A stretch of DNA of 64,000 bases from Mycolicibacterium rhodesiae (GCF_002086695.1 NZ_MVIH01000020.1:1-64000); one strand, 5' to 3'; counted from the first letter of the stretch, positions 8,901 to 16,281 are shown. A program made the numbers and translations. Notes: a model not told the origin generated them from the sequence alone.

Positions 8901-9319
8901 CGACTCCGCCCGCGGCGGTGCCGGGTACGCCGGGCGGCAATCGGGTACCGACCCCGCCGACCCCGCCGACGGTGCTGCCGGGCGGTCCGGGCAGCTACAT
9001 CGGACCCACGCCGGGCGGCCTCGGAACGCTGATCCCGTCGGCACCGATCTCCGACGCCGCGGGCACCCTGCCCACGCCGCCGGCGCAGCTGCTGCCGACC
9101 ATGGCGCAGGGTGTGGCGACGCTGCTCTCGCCGCCGCAGATCACGATCCCCGGGATCCCGGGCTTCGGGATTCCGTTGCCGTCGACCATCTCGACGCCGC
9201 GTGACCTGCTGTGCGTCGGCACGGGCTGGTCGGCGAAGGCGGGAACCGAATCCGGTGCTCCGGCAGGGGCCCTGCTGGGCACCGAACTGCCGCCGGCGAA
9301 CCGGTGGTTCGGTAACTAA
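5966..9319 (+). CDS. Large secreted Pro/Gly/Val repeat protein, 19-residue units
   Basis: About 1117 residues. ATG 5966 is preferred over 5963 because the GGGG element at 5957-5960 is better spaced. A Sec signal peptide with core AMATAGFFWTAPLF is probably cleaved after AVA-32. The mature protein is almost entirely low complexity, built on a 19-residue unit of form (V/I/L)P-x-TPP-x-x-VPG-x-PG-GxGGG, interspersed with a second motif AP-(V/I/L)-x-D-(A/N)-(A/S)-G. It has only two cysteines, C41 just after the signal peptide and C1083 in a distinct C-terminal tail of about 110 residues ending NRWFGN. It resembles elastin- or collagen-like structural proteins in composition only, and is not a PE_PGRS protein. 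Probably cell-wall-associated or extracellular; function unknown. Confidence 0.85.
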   Translation: MSRTTSRVAAVTAMATAGFFWTAPLFSPRAVADLGSPGVPCMGILHQGLTTPPDLSQGIPGTSNTLFTNNPPTAGGPIPPATVPGSIRVPPASAPGSPGMPGTGGVTVPPASVPGAPGTSTTRGIPTPPAAVPGAPGVPGGGGVPGTPLGVPGTPPGGGGGGIPGVPGGVPGTPPGGGGGGIPGVPGGVPGTPPGGGGGGIPGVPGGVPGTPPGGAGGGIPTPPGGVPSAPVSDAAGVPNGGAGAGGAPVSDAAAGLPGGGGGAAPGGGAGGPGAGGAGGGSGAGGPGAPGALPAGAGDAGAPIADANGLVPPAPAAGVPAAPLADASGLAPAPPAAAPPAAVPGGGAVPPGPPAGVPGIPGGGGGDVPGTPPAGVPGVPGGGGGDVPGTPPAGVPGIPGGGGGDVPGTPPAGVPGVPGGGGGGTPPVPPAAVPGDVVPESVVTPPVPPAEVPGGSIPGSGGTPPVPPAAVPGGDAGGSVSTPPAEVPGVPGGSNQLTVNTPGIPPAAVPGNVINDASGTLPPPGASVPGVPLGGGMLNVPGTPPVTLPGVPSAASTPGIVTPPAAVPGGPGVPVNVNVPGTPVAVPGTPGTPGMEIPPTPPQVIPGTPGTPGDESLPTPPAAVPGAHGEGTGGGLPTPPAAVPGTPGSNLVETGSTPPAAVPGTPGEGTGGGLPTPPAAVPGTPGEGTGGGLPTPPAAVPGGPGEGTGGGLPTPPAAVPGGPGGGTGGGVPTPPAGVPGVPVGDGGGIPGPAGVPAAPITDNAGAAVPAAAPITDNSGAAGAPAAAVSDNSGLAAAGAGAGGGGGAGEAGAGGAVGAPVADASGVVAPSAGVPAADIAAAAAGVPAPPGALPAAADAGGGAGIPTPPAAVPGGPGGGGGGGVPTPPGAVPGGPGGGGGGGVPTPPGAVPGGPGGGGGGGVPTPPGAVPGGPGGGGGAGLPTPPAAVPGTPFTNNIVTPGTPPAAMPGGPGGGGGAGLPTPPAAVPGTPGGNRVPTPPTPPTVLPGGPGSYIGPTPGGLGTLIPSAPISDAAGTLPTPPAQLLPTMAQGVATLLSPPQITIPGIPGFGIPLPSTISTPRDLLCVGTGWSAKAGTESGAPAGALLGTELPPANRWFGN
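6449..6619 (+). repeat. Three tandem 57-bp units inside the repeat protein
   Basis: Near-identical units begin at 6449, 6506 and 6563 and encode GIPGVPGGVPGTPPGGGGG. The period is exactly 57 bp (19 codons) and differences are mostly single bases, indicating recent tandem duplication. Confidence 0.85.
7067..7237 (+). repeat. Three tandem 57-bp units, second variant
   Basis: Units start at 7067, 7124 and 7181 and encode VPGTPPAGVPG(I/V)PGGGGGD. The 57-bp period equals that of the other blocks although the sequence differs. Confidence 0.8.
8582..8809 (+). repeat. Four tandem 57-bp units, third variant
   Basis: Units start at 8582, 8639, 8696 and 8753 and encode GGPGGGGGGGVPTPPGAVP. The first three are almost identical; the last has diverged (GAGLPTPPAAVP). 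Copy number is likely to vary between strains. Confidence 0.82.
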
Positions 9320-10179
9320 TCCAGCAAGCTCGCGAAGATGTCCGGGTAGTAGAGGTGAGCCAGGAAGTGTCCGCCGGGTCGCTCGTGCAAGGTGGCGCCG
9401 GGAATGCGGCGGGCCAGCGCGGGCGGCCAGGCGTGGTCGACCAGTTCGTCCTGCTGACCGCCCCAGACGTCGGTCGGGACGGTGATCTGCTCGGGGGCGA
9501 AGCCCCACGGTCGCATCCAGGCCCGGTAGTCCTCGGCGACGCCGTCGGGCCGGCGCAGGGCCTCGGCCGACATCCGGGCGAACTCGTCGTAGCCCTCGTC
9601 ACGCAACACGGCAGCGTCCGCCGCGCCCAGCTGGCCGGCGGCGAGGCGCCCGTATAGCGCGGGCGCCCGTCGCGCGGCCAGCGCCATCGCGGCGAAGCAC
9701 GGGTTGACCAGCCACGGCGCACGTTGGGACAGCCGGGTGTAGATCCGGTCGAACGCCGGAAGTCGCGCGAACACTCCCGGCTCGGTCAGCGGCAGCACCC
9801 CGGCGACGATCGCCACCCGCCGTACTCGGTCGGGCAGCGCCCACCCGAGCGCGGCCGCGTACTGGCCGCCCATCGACCAGCCCATCCCGGCGAATCGCCC
9901 GACGCCTAGCTGGTCCATCAGGTCGGCCACGTCGAAGGCCCAGTCCATGAGAGTGCGGCCGGGCTGCGGGTCGGATCCACCGATCCCGGGCCGGTCCGGT
10001 GAGATCAACCGGACGCCGGCGCGGCGCGCGGCGGCGTCGGCGGAAGCCACATCCAGCCGGCAGGCCAGTCCGCCGTGAGCGTTGACGACGACCGTGCCAT
10101 CGGGGGCGCCATACTGCGCGTAACACACCGACCGCCCGTCACGCAGTCGCATGGTGAGGCTTTCGGCGGGTGCGGGCAT
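9316..10179 (-). CDS. Alpha/beta-hydrolase
   Basis: 287 residues from ATG 10179. It has the alpha/beta-hydrolase fold with oxyanion region NAHGGLACRLD, nucleophile elbow GWSMGG with Ser102, acid in DVWGGQQDELV and catalytic His in the terminal RPGGHF. The sequence SPDRPGIGGSDPQPGRT after strand 4 is typical of the epoxide-hydrolase/esterase subgroup. Substrate unknown. Its TAG overlaps the TAA of the convergent repeat-protein gene (CTAA). UdgX ends 18 nt upstream on the same strand, so it may be co-transcribed with udgX and the GT-C gene. Confidence 0.85.
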   Translation of the reverse strand: MPAPAESLTMRLRDGRSVCYAQYGAPDGTVVVNAHGGLACRLDVASADAAARRAGVRLISPDRPGIGGSDPQPGRTLMDWAFDVADLMDQLGVGRFAGMGWSMGGQYAAALGWALPDRVRRVAIVAGVLPLTEPGVFARLPAFDRIYTRLSQRAPWLVNPCFAAMALAARRAPALYGRLAAGQLGAADAAVLRDEGYDEFARMSAEALRRPDGVAEDYRAWMRPWGFAPEQITVPTDVWGGQQDELVDHAWPPALARRIPGATLHERPGGHFLAHLYYPDIFASLLD

Positions 10180-10196
10180 CGGCGCTCGCTTTCTCT

Positions 10197-10838
10197 TCAG
10201 CCGGATACTAGCCCCGCGGCGAATTGCAGGTCGGCGACCAGAGCGTCGAATTTTGTGGCCCGCTGCTCGGCCGGACCCCGCAGGATCGCCGACGGATGTG
10301 TCGTCGTGACCACGCTCGGATCCACGCCGAGGTCCGGATCGGTCGGTAGCCGCAATTCTTCGCCCCGGTGGGCGGTGAGCCGAAAACCACTGCCCAGCAA
10401 TGCTTGTGCGGCCGTGGCGCCCAGCAACACCACGACTTGCGGTTCGACAGAGGTGATTTCGGCAAAGAGCCAGGGCCGGCAGGCCACCACTTCGGTGCGG
10501 CTCGGCGTCTTGTGGATGCGCCGGGTGCCGCTGGTGCGGGTGAACTTGAAATGTTTGACGGCGTTGGTGACATAGAGGCGTCCGCGATCGATATCCGCGG
10601 CGGCCAGGGCTTCGTCCAGGAGCTTGCCGGCCGGGCCGACGAAGGGCCGGCCCTGGCGGTCCTCCTGATCGCCTGGCTGTTCGCCGACCAACATCATCGG
10701 CGCGCGCGCCGCGCCTTCGCCGAACACCGTTTGGTCGGCGTCGCGGTACAGGTCGCATCCCCGGCAGCTCCGAGCCGCCTCAGCAAGCTCGCCGAGGTCG
10801 CGGGTGCGCGGCACATAGGCTTCGGCAGTGCACGTCAT
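10197..10838 (-). CDS. UdgX, uracil-DNA-binding/glycosylase superfamily
   Basis: 213 residues from ATG 10838. It has the family 4-like uracil-DNA glycosylase core with the [4Fe-4S] cysteine pair CRGC near the N-terminus, motif GEQPGDQED (55-61 region), and the UdgX-specific loop RTSGTRRIHKTP. The His of RRIH falls at residue 109, the number reported for the M. smegmatis UdgX histidine that links covalently to the abasic site after uracil removal. The terminal motif HPSAILR is conserved. The match of numbering supports this start over an upstream GTG. It acts in uracil-DNA metabolism without the usual turnover. The GT-C gene lies 35 nt upstream on the same strand. Confidence 0.9.
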   Translation of the reverse strand: MTCTAEAYVPRTRDLGELAEAARSCRGCDLYRDADQTVFGEGAARAPMMLVGEQPGDQEDRQGRPFVGPAGKLLDEALAAADIDRGRLYVTNAVKHFKFTRTSGTRRIHKTPSRTEVVACRPWLFAEITSVEPQVVVLLGATAAQALLGSGFRLTAHRGEELRLPTDPDLGVDPSVVTTTHPSAILRGPAEQRATKFDALVADLQFAAGLVSG

Positions 10839-10873
10839 CGTCACGGCGTACCCGTTTGATGTCCGGTGACGCA

Positions 10874-12412
10874 TCAGCGAAGTGACTTGGTTACCTGTGC
10901 GAAGTTGAACTGCCAGCGTTCGACGATGCGGAAGCCGAATCGGTAGGGCACCTGGTAGGCCATCGCCCGCCCGAGTCGCGGACCCGCGTGCAGCGCGGGG
11001 CCCTGCTCGTGCCGCGGCAAGGACTTGTCGTGCTCGGACACCGTCCAGATCGCCGGGCAGTAGGGCATCTTGTCCGCCCACGCCCAGACGGCAATATGGG
11101 CGTCCCACAACATGTTTCGTTGGATGCCTGTCGGGCCGCGGCCGTAGTCGCGCAGCTTGGCGAACGCCGAGGGTCGCGCGGCGATCAGCGGCCGGATCGG
11201 GCCGGGTTTCCATGCGGTCGAGTTGTCCATCACGAGGCAGTCGCCCGGGGCCGCGTGCCGGGTGATGACGTCGGCGACTTGGCTGTAGTCCATGCCCTCC
11301 TTGGCGTACGGCCCGCGCTGAGCCAGGTAGTTCGGGGTCGCCGCGATCGCGAACACCACGAGCAGGGCGGTGATCCACGGGCGGGAACAGCGGCCGAGCT
11401 CCACGATGCAGGCGCCGAGGAGGAGCGCCATGGCGGGAGCCGTGAACGACAGGTAGCGCGGGTAGTAGAGCGGATCGCGCAGCATCGAATAGCCAAGCAC
11501 CACAAGGGTAGGCAACACGATCCACGCCACAGCGATCACGACCAGACGTCGCGGGCGCCACCCGGACCGCCGCCACGACACCAGGCCGGCGAGACCCAGC
11601 AGCCCGCACAGCACCGCGACAGGTGTCGAATGGTCAAAGTACTGGTCTACCAAGAGCATTCCGGCAGTTCGGCCGCTCAGCGACGAAATCCACCCCACCT
11701 GGAACAGCTGGCTCTGCGCGAAGAACAGGAACGGGCACGTCGCAGCGCAGACCGCCGACGCTGCCAGCACCCACCGCCACCGCGCCGTCCTGGATTCGGC
11801 CATGGTCGCGACCATCGCGGCGTGCACCGGCAGCAGCAGGATCGAGAAGACGTTCAACAGCGTCGCGCCGATCGCCGCAATTGCATATCCGAGCCACCAT
11901 CTCGGCCGGTCGCGCCGCAGCGCGACCACACACAGCACCGTGAGCCAGACGCCGGCCACCATGGTCAGGGCATAGGAGCGGGCTTCCATCCCGGCCCACG
12001 TGACGCGGGGGAGCATCGCGAAAACCAAACCTGCGGCGACCGCCACTGAGCGCGTCGACAGGATTCGGCCCAGCACCACGACACCGGCGGCTGCCACGCC
12101 GACGGCGACGGAACTGGACAACCGCGACCAGAACTCGGTCGCGGGGAACACCGCGAACCAGCCGTGCATGAGGAAGTAGTACAGGCCGTGAACGGCGTCG
12201 ATGTTGCCGAGCATGCGCCACAAGTCGGGTATCGGCCTGGTAGACGCCGAGATCGTGGCAGCCTCGTCGAACCACAGCGATGGACGCGCCGCTCCGGCGG
12301 CGCTCAGCGCAGCGGCGAACACCGCCACCCACGCGGCGTCGAGCGGTCGCGCGGGGGCGCCGCGCCGCTGCTCGTCGTCGAGGACCCGTTCGGGTCGAAG
12401 GGTGATACTCAC
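10874..12412 (-). CDS. GT-C membrane glycosyltransferase (Rv1635c/CapA-position)
   Basis: About 512 residues from GTG 12412, preferred over a TTG at 12448 because AGGA lies 6 nt upstream. There are about ten membrane segments and a soluble C-terminal part. The first periplasmic loop has LWFDEAATISAS, with the Asp-Glu typical of GT39/ArnT-like polyprenyl-phosphate-sugar transferases. By position (before the USP gene) it corresponds to Rv1635c, reported to add the first mannose cap on lipoarabinomannan. Whether this species makes mannose caps is unknown, so the specificity is inference. It could equally be another polyprenyl-phosphate mannosyl- or arabinosyltransferase. Confidence 0.8.
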   Translation of the reverse strand: MSITLRPERVLDDEQRRGAPARPLDAAWVAVFAAALSAAGAARPSLWFDEAATISASTRPIPDLWRMLGNIDAVHGLYYFLMHGWFAVFPATEFWSRLSSSVAVGVAAAGVVVLGRILSTRSVAVAAGLVFAMLPRVTWAGMEARSYALTMVAGVWLTVLCVVALRRDRPRWWLGYAIAAIGATLLNVFSILLLPVHAAMVATMAESRTARWRWVLAASAVCAATCPFLFFAQSQLFQVGWISSLSGRTAGMLLVDQYFDHSTPVAVLCGLLGLAGLVSWRRSGWRPRRLVVIAVAWIVLPTLVVLGYSMLRDPLYYPRYLSFTAPAMALLLGACIVELGRCSRPWITALLVVFAIAATPNYLAQRGPYAKEGMDYSQVADVITRHAAPGDCLVMDNSTAWKPGPIRPLIAARPSAFAKLRDYGRGPTGIQRNMLWDAHIAVWAWADKMPYCPAIWTVSEHDKSLPRHEQGPALHAGPRLGRAMAYQVPYRFGFRIVERWQFNFAQVTKSLR

Positions 12413-12761
12413 GTGGATCGTCCTGTACCGCGGTCGATGGTGGGCCAAACGTTAACCCGCAGCCCACCAATCCTGTCCGGCGAACTATGGGTCGTGCCGG
12501 CCAGAATTCGCGCGGTTTTGAATTGAGTCCATTGGACATCATTGATGTGGCAGCACCGACAATGCCGAATCGGATGCGATGTGGATATGCAATTTCGGGC
12601 GCTGTCGCACGGCTCACGCAACTGTCGGGGACGCTATTTTCCCCGGTAGAGTGGCCTGGCGCGGCGCGCCGGAATTGCCGCGTGACGTGAATCGCACCCT
12701 TGTGAGGTTCAGGAGCGATAGTGTTCCGGGTGGCGTTGAAATTGGAGACTGGAGGGTACGA
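12413..12761. other. 349-bp divergent intergenic region
   Basis: No convincing gene is seen here. It holds the control regions of two divergent genes. For the USP gene, a -10 hexamer TAGAGT (12647-12652) leaves a leader of about 100 nt, ending with the strong Shine-Dalgarno GGAGGG (12751-12756). Towards the GT-C gene there is an AT-richer patch with GTTAAC/AACGTT but no clear promoter. Confidence 0.5.
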
Positions 12762-13208
12762 ATGGGCGGTTACAAGACCGTGGTCGTCGGCACGGACGGC
12801 TCGGATTCATCGCTGCGTGCAGTCGACCGGGCAGGCTACCTCGCCTCCGAACCTGGCTCCAAAGTCATCGTGGCGACCGCCTATTTCCCGGCCAATGAGG
12901 ACACCCGCGCAGCCGACCTGCTGAAGGACGAGGGCTACAAGATGGCGGGTAACGCCCCCATCTACGCGATCCTGCGCGAGGCACGCGACCGCGCGAAGGC
13001 CGCAGGTGCCGCCGAAGTCGAAGAACGCGCTGTTGTCGGCGCTCCGGTTGACGCCTTGGTGGACTTGGCTGAAGAGGTCGGCGCCGATCTCCTGATCGTC
13101 GGCAACGTCGGCTTGAGCACGATCGCCGGCCGCCTGCTGGGCTCGGTCCCGGCCAACGTGGCACGCCGGTCCAAGAGCGACGTGCTGATCGTTCACACCA
13201 CCGGTTAG
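12762..13208 (+). CDS. Universal stress protein, Rv1636-like
   Basis: 148 residues from ATG 12762, 6 nt after GGAGGG. Single UspA domain with VVGTDGSDSS at the N-terminus. The nucleotide-binding motif G-x2-G-x9-G-S appears exactly as G114, G117, G127, S128. The M. tuberculosis neighbour in this position, Rv1636 (TB15.3), and its M. smegmatis homologue are reported to bind cAMP as well as ATP, so a cAMP-buffering role is plausible, and an adenylate cyclase of the Rv1647 type lies in this window. Cytosolic, probably dimeric. Confidence 0.92.
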   Translation: MGGYKTVVVGTDGSDSSLRAVDRAGYLASEPGSKVIVATAYFPANEDTRAADLLKDEGYKMAGNAPIYAILREARDRAKAAGAAEVEERAVVGAPVDALVDLAEEVGADLLIVGNVGLSTIAGRLLGSVPANVARRSKSDVLIVHTTG

Positions 13209-13242
13209 CCGGCCCGGTCGGGGCTAGGCGCAGACTCGTCTG

Positions 13243-14253
13243 ATGACCTACTGCCGAACCCGACTGTGGGTCGATGGCGTACTCAAGGCGGAGGACTTCC
13301 CGCTCCGTGAAACGTCCGACCATCTTGCCGAGCGCAACGCGCTGGTCTGGGTGGACATGTGCAATCCGGATCACGACGTGTTGTGCGAGCTTGCCCAAGA
13401 ACTCGGCTTCGATCAGCACGCGATCGAGGACACGGTGGCGCATGCCGAACGCACGAAGGCGACTCGGTATGCGACTCATACGTTTCTGACGGTGTACGCC
13501 ACGGCGTTGGCCCCGCCGCTGGCCAATGATCTGGAGTCGCGTCTGCTGCTGACGCGGGTGTCCATCTTCGTGCTGCCTGCGGGCATCGTCACTGTGCGGC
13601 ACGAATTGGACCCGCAGAAGCCCGTTTTCGACATCGACGAGGTGGTCCGGCGGTGGGATGAGAACGCCGATCTGTTGAAGATGGGTCCGCCGGCGTTGCT
13701 GCACGGATTGCTCGACGTGATCGTCGACGGGCAGTTCGACACGATCCAGCAGCTTGATGACGCGATCGAGGCGCTCGAGGACGGATTGTTCGACGATCGG
13801 GCGGTGACCCGCACGATCCAGCGCTCGACCTACCGGCTCCGGAAAGAACTCGTCGAACTGCGCCGGGTCGTGCTGCCCATGCGCGAGGTGATCAACACGA
13901 TCATGCGCCGCCGGGCCGAACACGCCGATACCGTCGCACTCGACAGCTGGTATTCCGATCTCTATGACCACGTCATTCGCGCGGCGGAGTGGACGGAGTC
14001 GTTGCGCGACATGATCACCACGGTGTTCGAGACGAATCTTTCGCTCCAGGACGCGCGCCTCAACACCATCATGAAGAAGCTCACCGGCTGGGCAGCAATC
14101 ATCGCGGTACCCACCGCGGTTACCGGTTGGTATGGCCAGAACGTCCCGTATCCGGGCTTTCAAAGCGTGGTCGGTTTGGTGTCCAGTGCGGTGATCATCG
14201 TGTTGGTCTCGGGGCTTCTCTACGTCACCTTCAAACGACGCGGCTGGCTCTGA
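13243..14253 (+). CDS. CorA-family Mg2+/divalent cation transporter
   Basis: 336 residues. A long cytosolic N-terminal domain of alpha/beta sandwich plus helices is followed by two C-terminal membrane helices. The first helix is followed by WYGQNVPYPGF, where canonical CorA has the GMN selectivity motif. Here it is G298-Q299-N300, a variant also seen in some CorA-like relatives. The C-terminus RRGWL is basic, as expected for the cytosolic end. ATG 13243 is used. It lies 34 nt after the USP gene. The Gln substitution leaves the ion specificity open. Confidence 0.87.
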   Translation: MTYCRTRLWVDGVLKAEDFPLRETSDHLAERNALVWVDMCNPDHDVLCELAQELGFDQHAIEDTVAHAERTKATRYATHTFLTVYATALAPPLANDLESRLLLTRVSIFVLPAGIVTVRHELDPQKPVFDIDEVVRRWDENADLLKMGPPALLHGLLDVIVDGQFDTIQQLDDAIEALEDGLFDDRAVTRTIQRSTYRLRKELVELRRVVLPMREVINTIMRRRAEHADTVALDSWYSDLYDHVIRAAEWTESLRDMITTVFETNLSLQDARLNTIMKKLTGWAAIIAVPTAVTGWYGQNVPYPGFQSVVGLVSSAVIIVLVSGLLYVTFKRRGWL

Positions 14254-14257
14254 GACA

Positions 14258-14698
14258 TCAGACGCGAAGTGCGGTGAACGGTGCGAAGGGCAGGTTGCGC
14301 ACGACGAACCAGGCCGAAACCAGCCCGAGCGCGATGACCGGGGCCCATCGATGGTGTTGCCAGCCGGCGAGCTGACGGCCGGTGACCCGACCGTAGGTCC
14401 AGGTCCCGTAGGCGACAGCCAGGAAGCCGAACGCCAGCAATGCCAGTGCGTTGAATCGGATCGCCGCCAGCAGGTCGCCGTGGAGCAGCGAATAGATCAT
14501 GCGAAGGGTGCCGCAGCCCGGACAGTCAACGCCCAGAAGGGCTTTCGTCGGGCACACCGGAAGAAAGCCGCCCGGGGTGGTGGGGTCGCCGATCCACACG
14601 GCAGCACATGCACCCGCCGCAACTGCACCCACGACCAGTGGTGGGGCGAGGCGGGCGAGGCGACCGTAGGCCGCCTGCCCAACCTCTGTCGACGTCAC
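14258..14698 (-). CDS. DUF2752 membrane protein
   Basis: 146 residues from GTG 14698, whose GTGA overlaps the stop codon of the CD225-like gene, so the two are translationally coupled. The DUF2752 signature is LLGVDCPGCGTLRMIYSLLHGD, with the Cys-Pro-Gly-Cys-Gly core, followed by FNALALLAFGF and two further membrane segments. DUF2752 proteins are common in actinobacteria next to CD225-like proteins; the biochemical function is unknown. Confidence 0.88.
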   Translation of the reverse strand: MTSTEVGQAAYGRLARLAPPLVVGAVAAGACAAVWIGDPTTPGGFLPVCPTKALLGVDCPGCGTLRMIYSLLHGDLLAAIRFNALALLAFGFLAVAYGTWTYGRVTGRQLAGWQHHRWAPVIALGLVSAWFVVRNLPFAPFTALRV

Positions 14699-14994
14699 GA
14701 CGTGGTGGTGTCGACATCCATGTTCATCACACCGGTGGCGAAGAGGATGCCGTAGATGACGATGATCACGAACCAGATGACGACGCTCCAGATCACCCAC
14801 TTCTTGGCGGACGCGGCCGACGCCTGCGCTTCGGCGTACTGCCCCTGCACCCAGAGTCCGTTGACCTGAGCGGCTTTCACGATCGCGACGATGCCGGTGA
14901 TCGGGAAGCAGAAAATGGTCGCCAGAATGGCGAGTGCCAAGTTGTTCTTCGGCTGAGCCGGGGGTGGGGGATAGCCGGGTGGTTGCTGGGTCAT
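14695..14994 (-). CDS. CD225/dispanin-family small membrane protein
   Basis: 99 residues from ATG 14994 with a good Shine-Dalgarno (CGGAGGCG). The N-terminus is Pro/Gln-rich (TQQPPGYPPPPAQP). The CD225 core NNLALAILATIFCFPITGI has the re-entrant first hydrophobic segment, then the conserved AQVNGLWVQGQYAEAQASA loop and a second transmembrane helix. Eukaryotic relatives (IFITM) alter membrane fusion; the bacterial role is unknown. First gene of a two-gene operon with DUF2752. Confidence 0.85.
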   Translation of the reverse strand: MTQQPPGYPPPPAQPKNNLALAILATIFCFPITGIVAIVKAAQVNGLWVQGQYAEAQASAASAKKWVIWSVVIWFVIIVIYGILFATGVMNMDVDTTTS

Positions 14995-15218
14995 CACGCC
15001 TCCGTATTTTTCTGGCTTGTTAGCAGGGCAAAGCGGTGCATACGCTACCGGACGAAGTCGCTGCGTATGGGGCATCTTTCGGGATGTTGCCGAGTGGTAT
15101 TTCCGCTCGGGACGGCATTTTGCCAACCGGTCACCTCGATGATTGCGGTTTCATTCTTCAGTCGGTTCCGGGGGTTTAGGCTCAGCCCGGGGTGGCCGGG
15201 CATGCGGAGGTGATCACG

Positions 15219-15710
15219 ATGACGGTGCGATTGCTGAGTGTTGTTGGCGCAGCGGCTATTTTGATGGTTGGCGGGGTCGGTTGTGCGAAGGACGAGACCT
15301 CCAGCGATGCCAAGACGACATCGGCGGCCGCAACCACGGCCTCGAGAGCGGCGACCACGACGAGCGCCGCGGCCGCCGGGGCCGGCGCGAAGGTCACGAT
15401 CGACGGCCAGGCCAAGCAGGTCGACGGACCGGTGGTGTGCTCGACGACCGACGGCAAGTTCTCGATCGCAATTGGGGAAGTGATCACCGGGGTGATCGTC
15501 GGCCTCGAACAGGACGCGTCCAAGGTCCGCGCCGTCGGGCTCGGCGACGTCAACGGGGTGGTGCTGAACTTCACCGACGGGGTACCGGGCGATACGGCCA
15601 CCGCTACCAAGGACGGCAACACCTACACGATCACGGGCACCGCCAGCGGATCGGACTCGGCAGGCAACCCGGTCAGCAAGCCCTTCGAGGTCGTTGCGAC
15701 CTGTCCCTAA
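15219..15710 (+). CDS. LpqH-family (19 kDa antigen-like) lipoprotein
   Basis: 163 residues from ATG 15219 with Shine-Dalgarno GGAGGTGA. The lipoprotein signal peptide is MTVRLLSVVGAAAILMVGG and the lipobox is GVGC with Cys22. A Ser/Thr/Ala-rich linker, a likely site of O-mannosylation, precedes the globular domain characteristic of the mycobacterial 19 kDa lipoprotein antigen (KVTIDGQAKQVDGPVVCSTT, and C-terminal PFEVVATCP; the two Cys may form a disulfide). Exported and anchored in the plasma membrane; LpqH proteins are TLR2 agonists and may bind small ligands. Its stop overlaps the convergent marR stop. Confidence 0.9.
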   Translation: MTVRLLSVVGAAAILMVGGVGCAKDETSSDAKTTSAAATTASRAATTTSAAAAGAGAKVTIDGQAKQVDGPVVCSTTDGKFSIAIGEVITGVIVGLEQDASKVRAVGLGDVNGVVLNFTDGVPGDTATATKDGNTYTITGTASGSDSAGNPVSKPFEVVATCP

Positions 15711-16153
15711 CGGGCCGCGTCGCGCATCTCACTGAGCACGCGGACAACAACTTTCGCGGCCAGCCACAGTGCCACCTGATCGTCCTCGGAGACCGTCGAC
15801 ATCCACTCGGCGATGCGCTGCTTGCGGACCTCGGCTCGGGCATCCCAGTTCCGCTTACCGTTCTCGCTGAGCGCGACTCGCGAGGCTCGGCCGTCGTATG
15901 GATCGCTCGATCTCTCGAGCAGCCCTTGTCCTTCCAGGCGCTGGACCAGTTGTGTCATACCTGACTGGCTGGCTCCCTCGGCAGCCGCCAGCGCCGTCAC
16001 CCGCATCGGACCTTCGTGGGACAACCGATTGAGGACCAATGCCGCGCTGGCACTGAGATCGTCGCGGTTGATCAGATACCGCCACATGGTGTCCGTCGCG
16101 AGCGCGAGCATCTCGGAAACGGACTCGACGCCGACGGTGGCCGCTAACTCCAT
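15707..16153 (-). CDS. MarR-family transcriptional regulator
   Basis: 148 residues from ATG 16153. Winged-helix domain with recognition-helix region AAEGASQSGMTQLVQRLEGQGLLER and wing DPYDGRASRVALSENG (the conserved DxRxxxVxLT-like motif). Dimerisation helices lie at both ends. It is divergent from the mmpS-mmpL-membrane protein operon across 165 nt and is the obvious candidate regulator of that exporter, in the manner of MarR-family Rv0678 and mmpS5-mmpL5. Ligand unknown. Confidence 0.9.
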   Translation of the reverse strand: MELAATVGVESVSEMLALATDTMWRYLINRDDLSASAALVLNRLSHEGPMRVTALAAAEGASQSGMTQLVQRLEGQGLLERSSDPYDGRASRVALSENGKRNWDARAEVRKQRIAEWMSTVSEDDQVALWLAAKVVVRVLSEMRDAAR

Positions 16154-16166
16154 AGTCCTTTTATAT

Positions 16167-16179
16167 CATTCAAGTAATG
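16167..16179. promoter_or_regulatory. Putative MarR operator
   Basis: CATT-N5-AATG inverted repeat in an AT-rich stretch 14 nt upstream of the marR start, overlapping TATA-like sequence that could be its -10. Its position suggests autoregulation. The mmpS promoter is more than 100 nt away. Confidence 0.4.
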
Positions 16180-16281
16180 CATCGGGAATAAATCAGCGTT
16201 GCCGCGCGTTCGCGGCGCCTCGCCGATAAAGCGCGATAGAAGACTCACAGCCACCCTCAAGGTGACGGCCGACGATTCGAC

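Noticed and set aside
5603..9508. Very long antisense frames (1301 and 946 codons) opposite the Pro/Gly repeat protein
   Set aside because: They are mirror images of the 57-bp repeats. The plus strand has a signal peptide, Shine-Dalgarno and a unique C-terminus.
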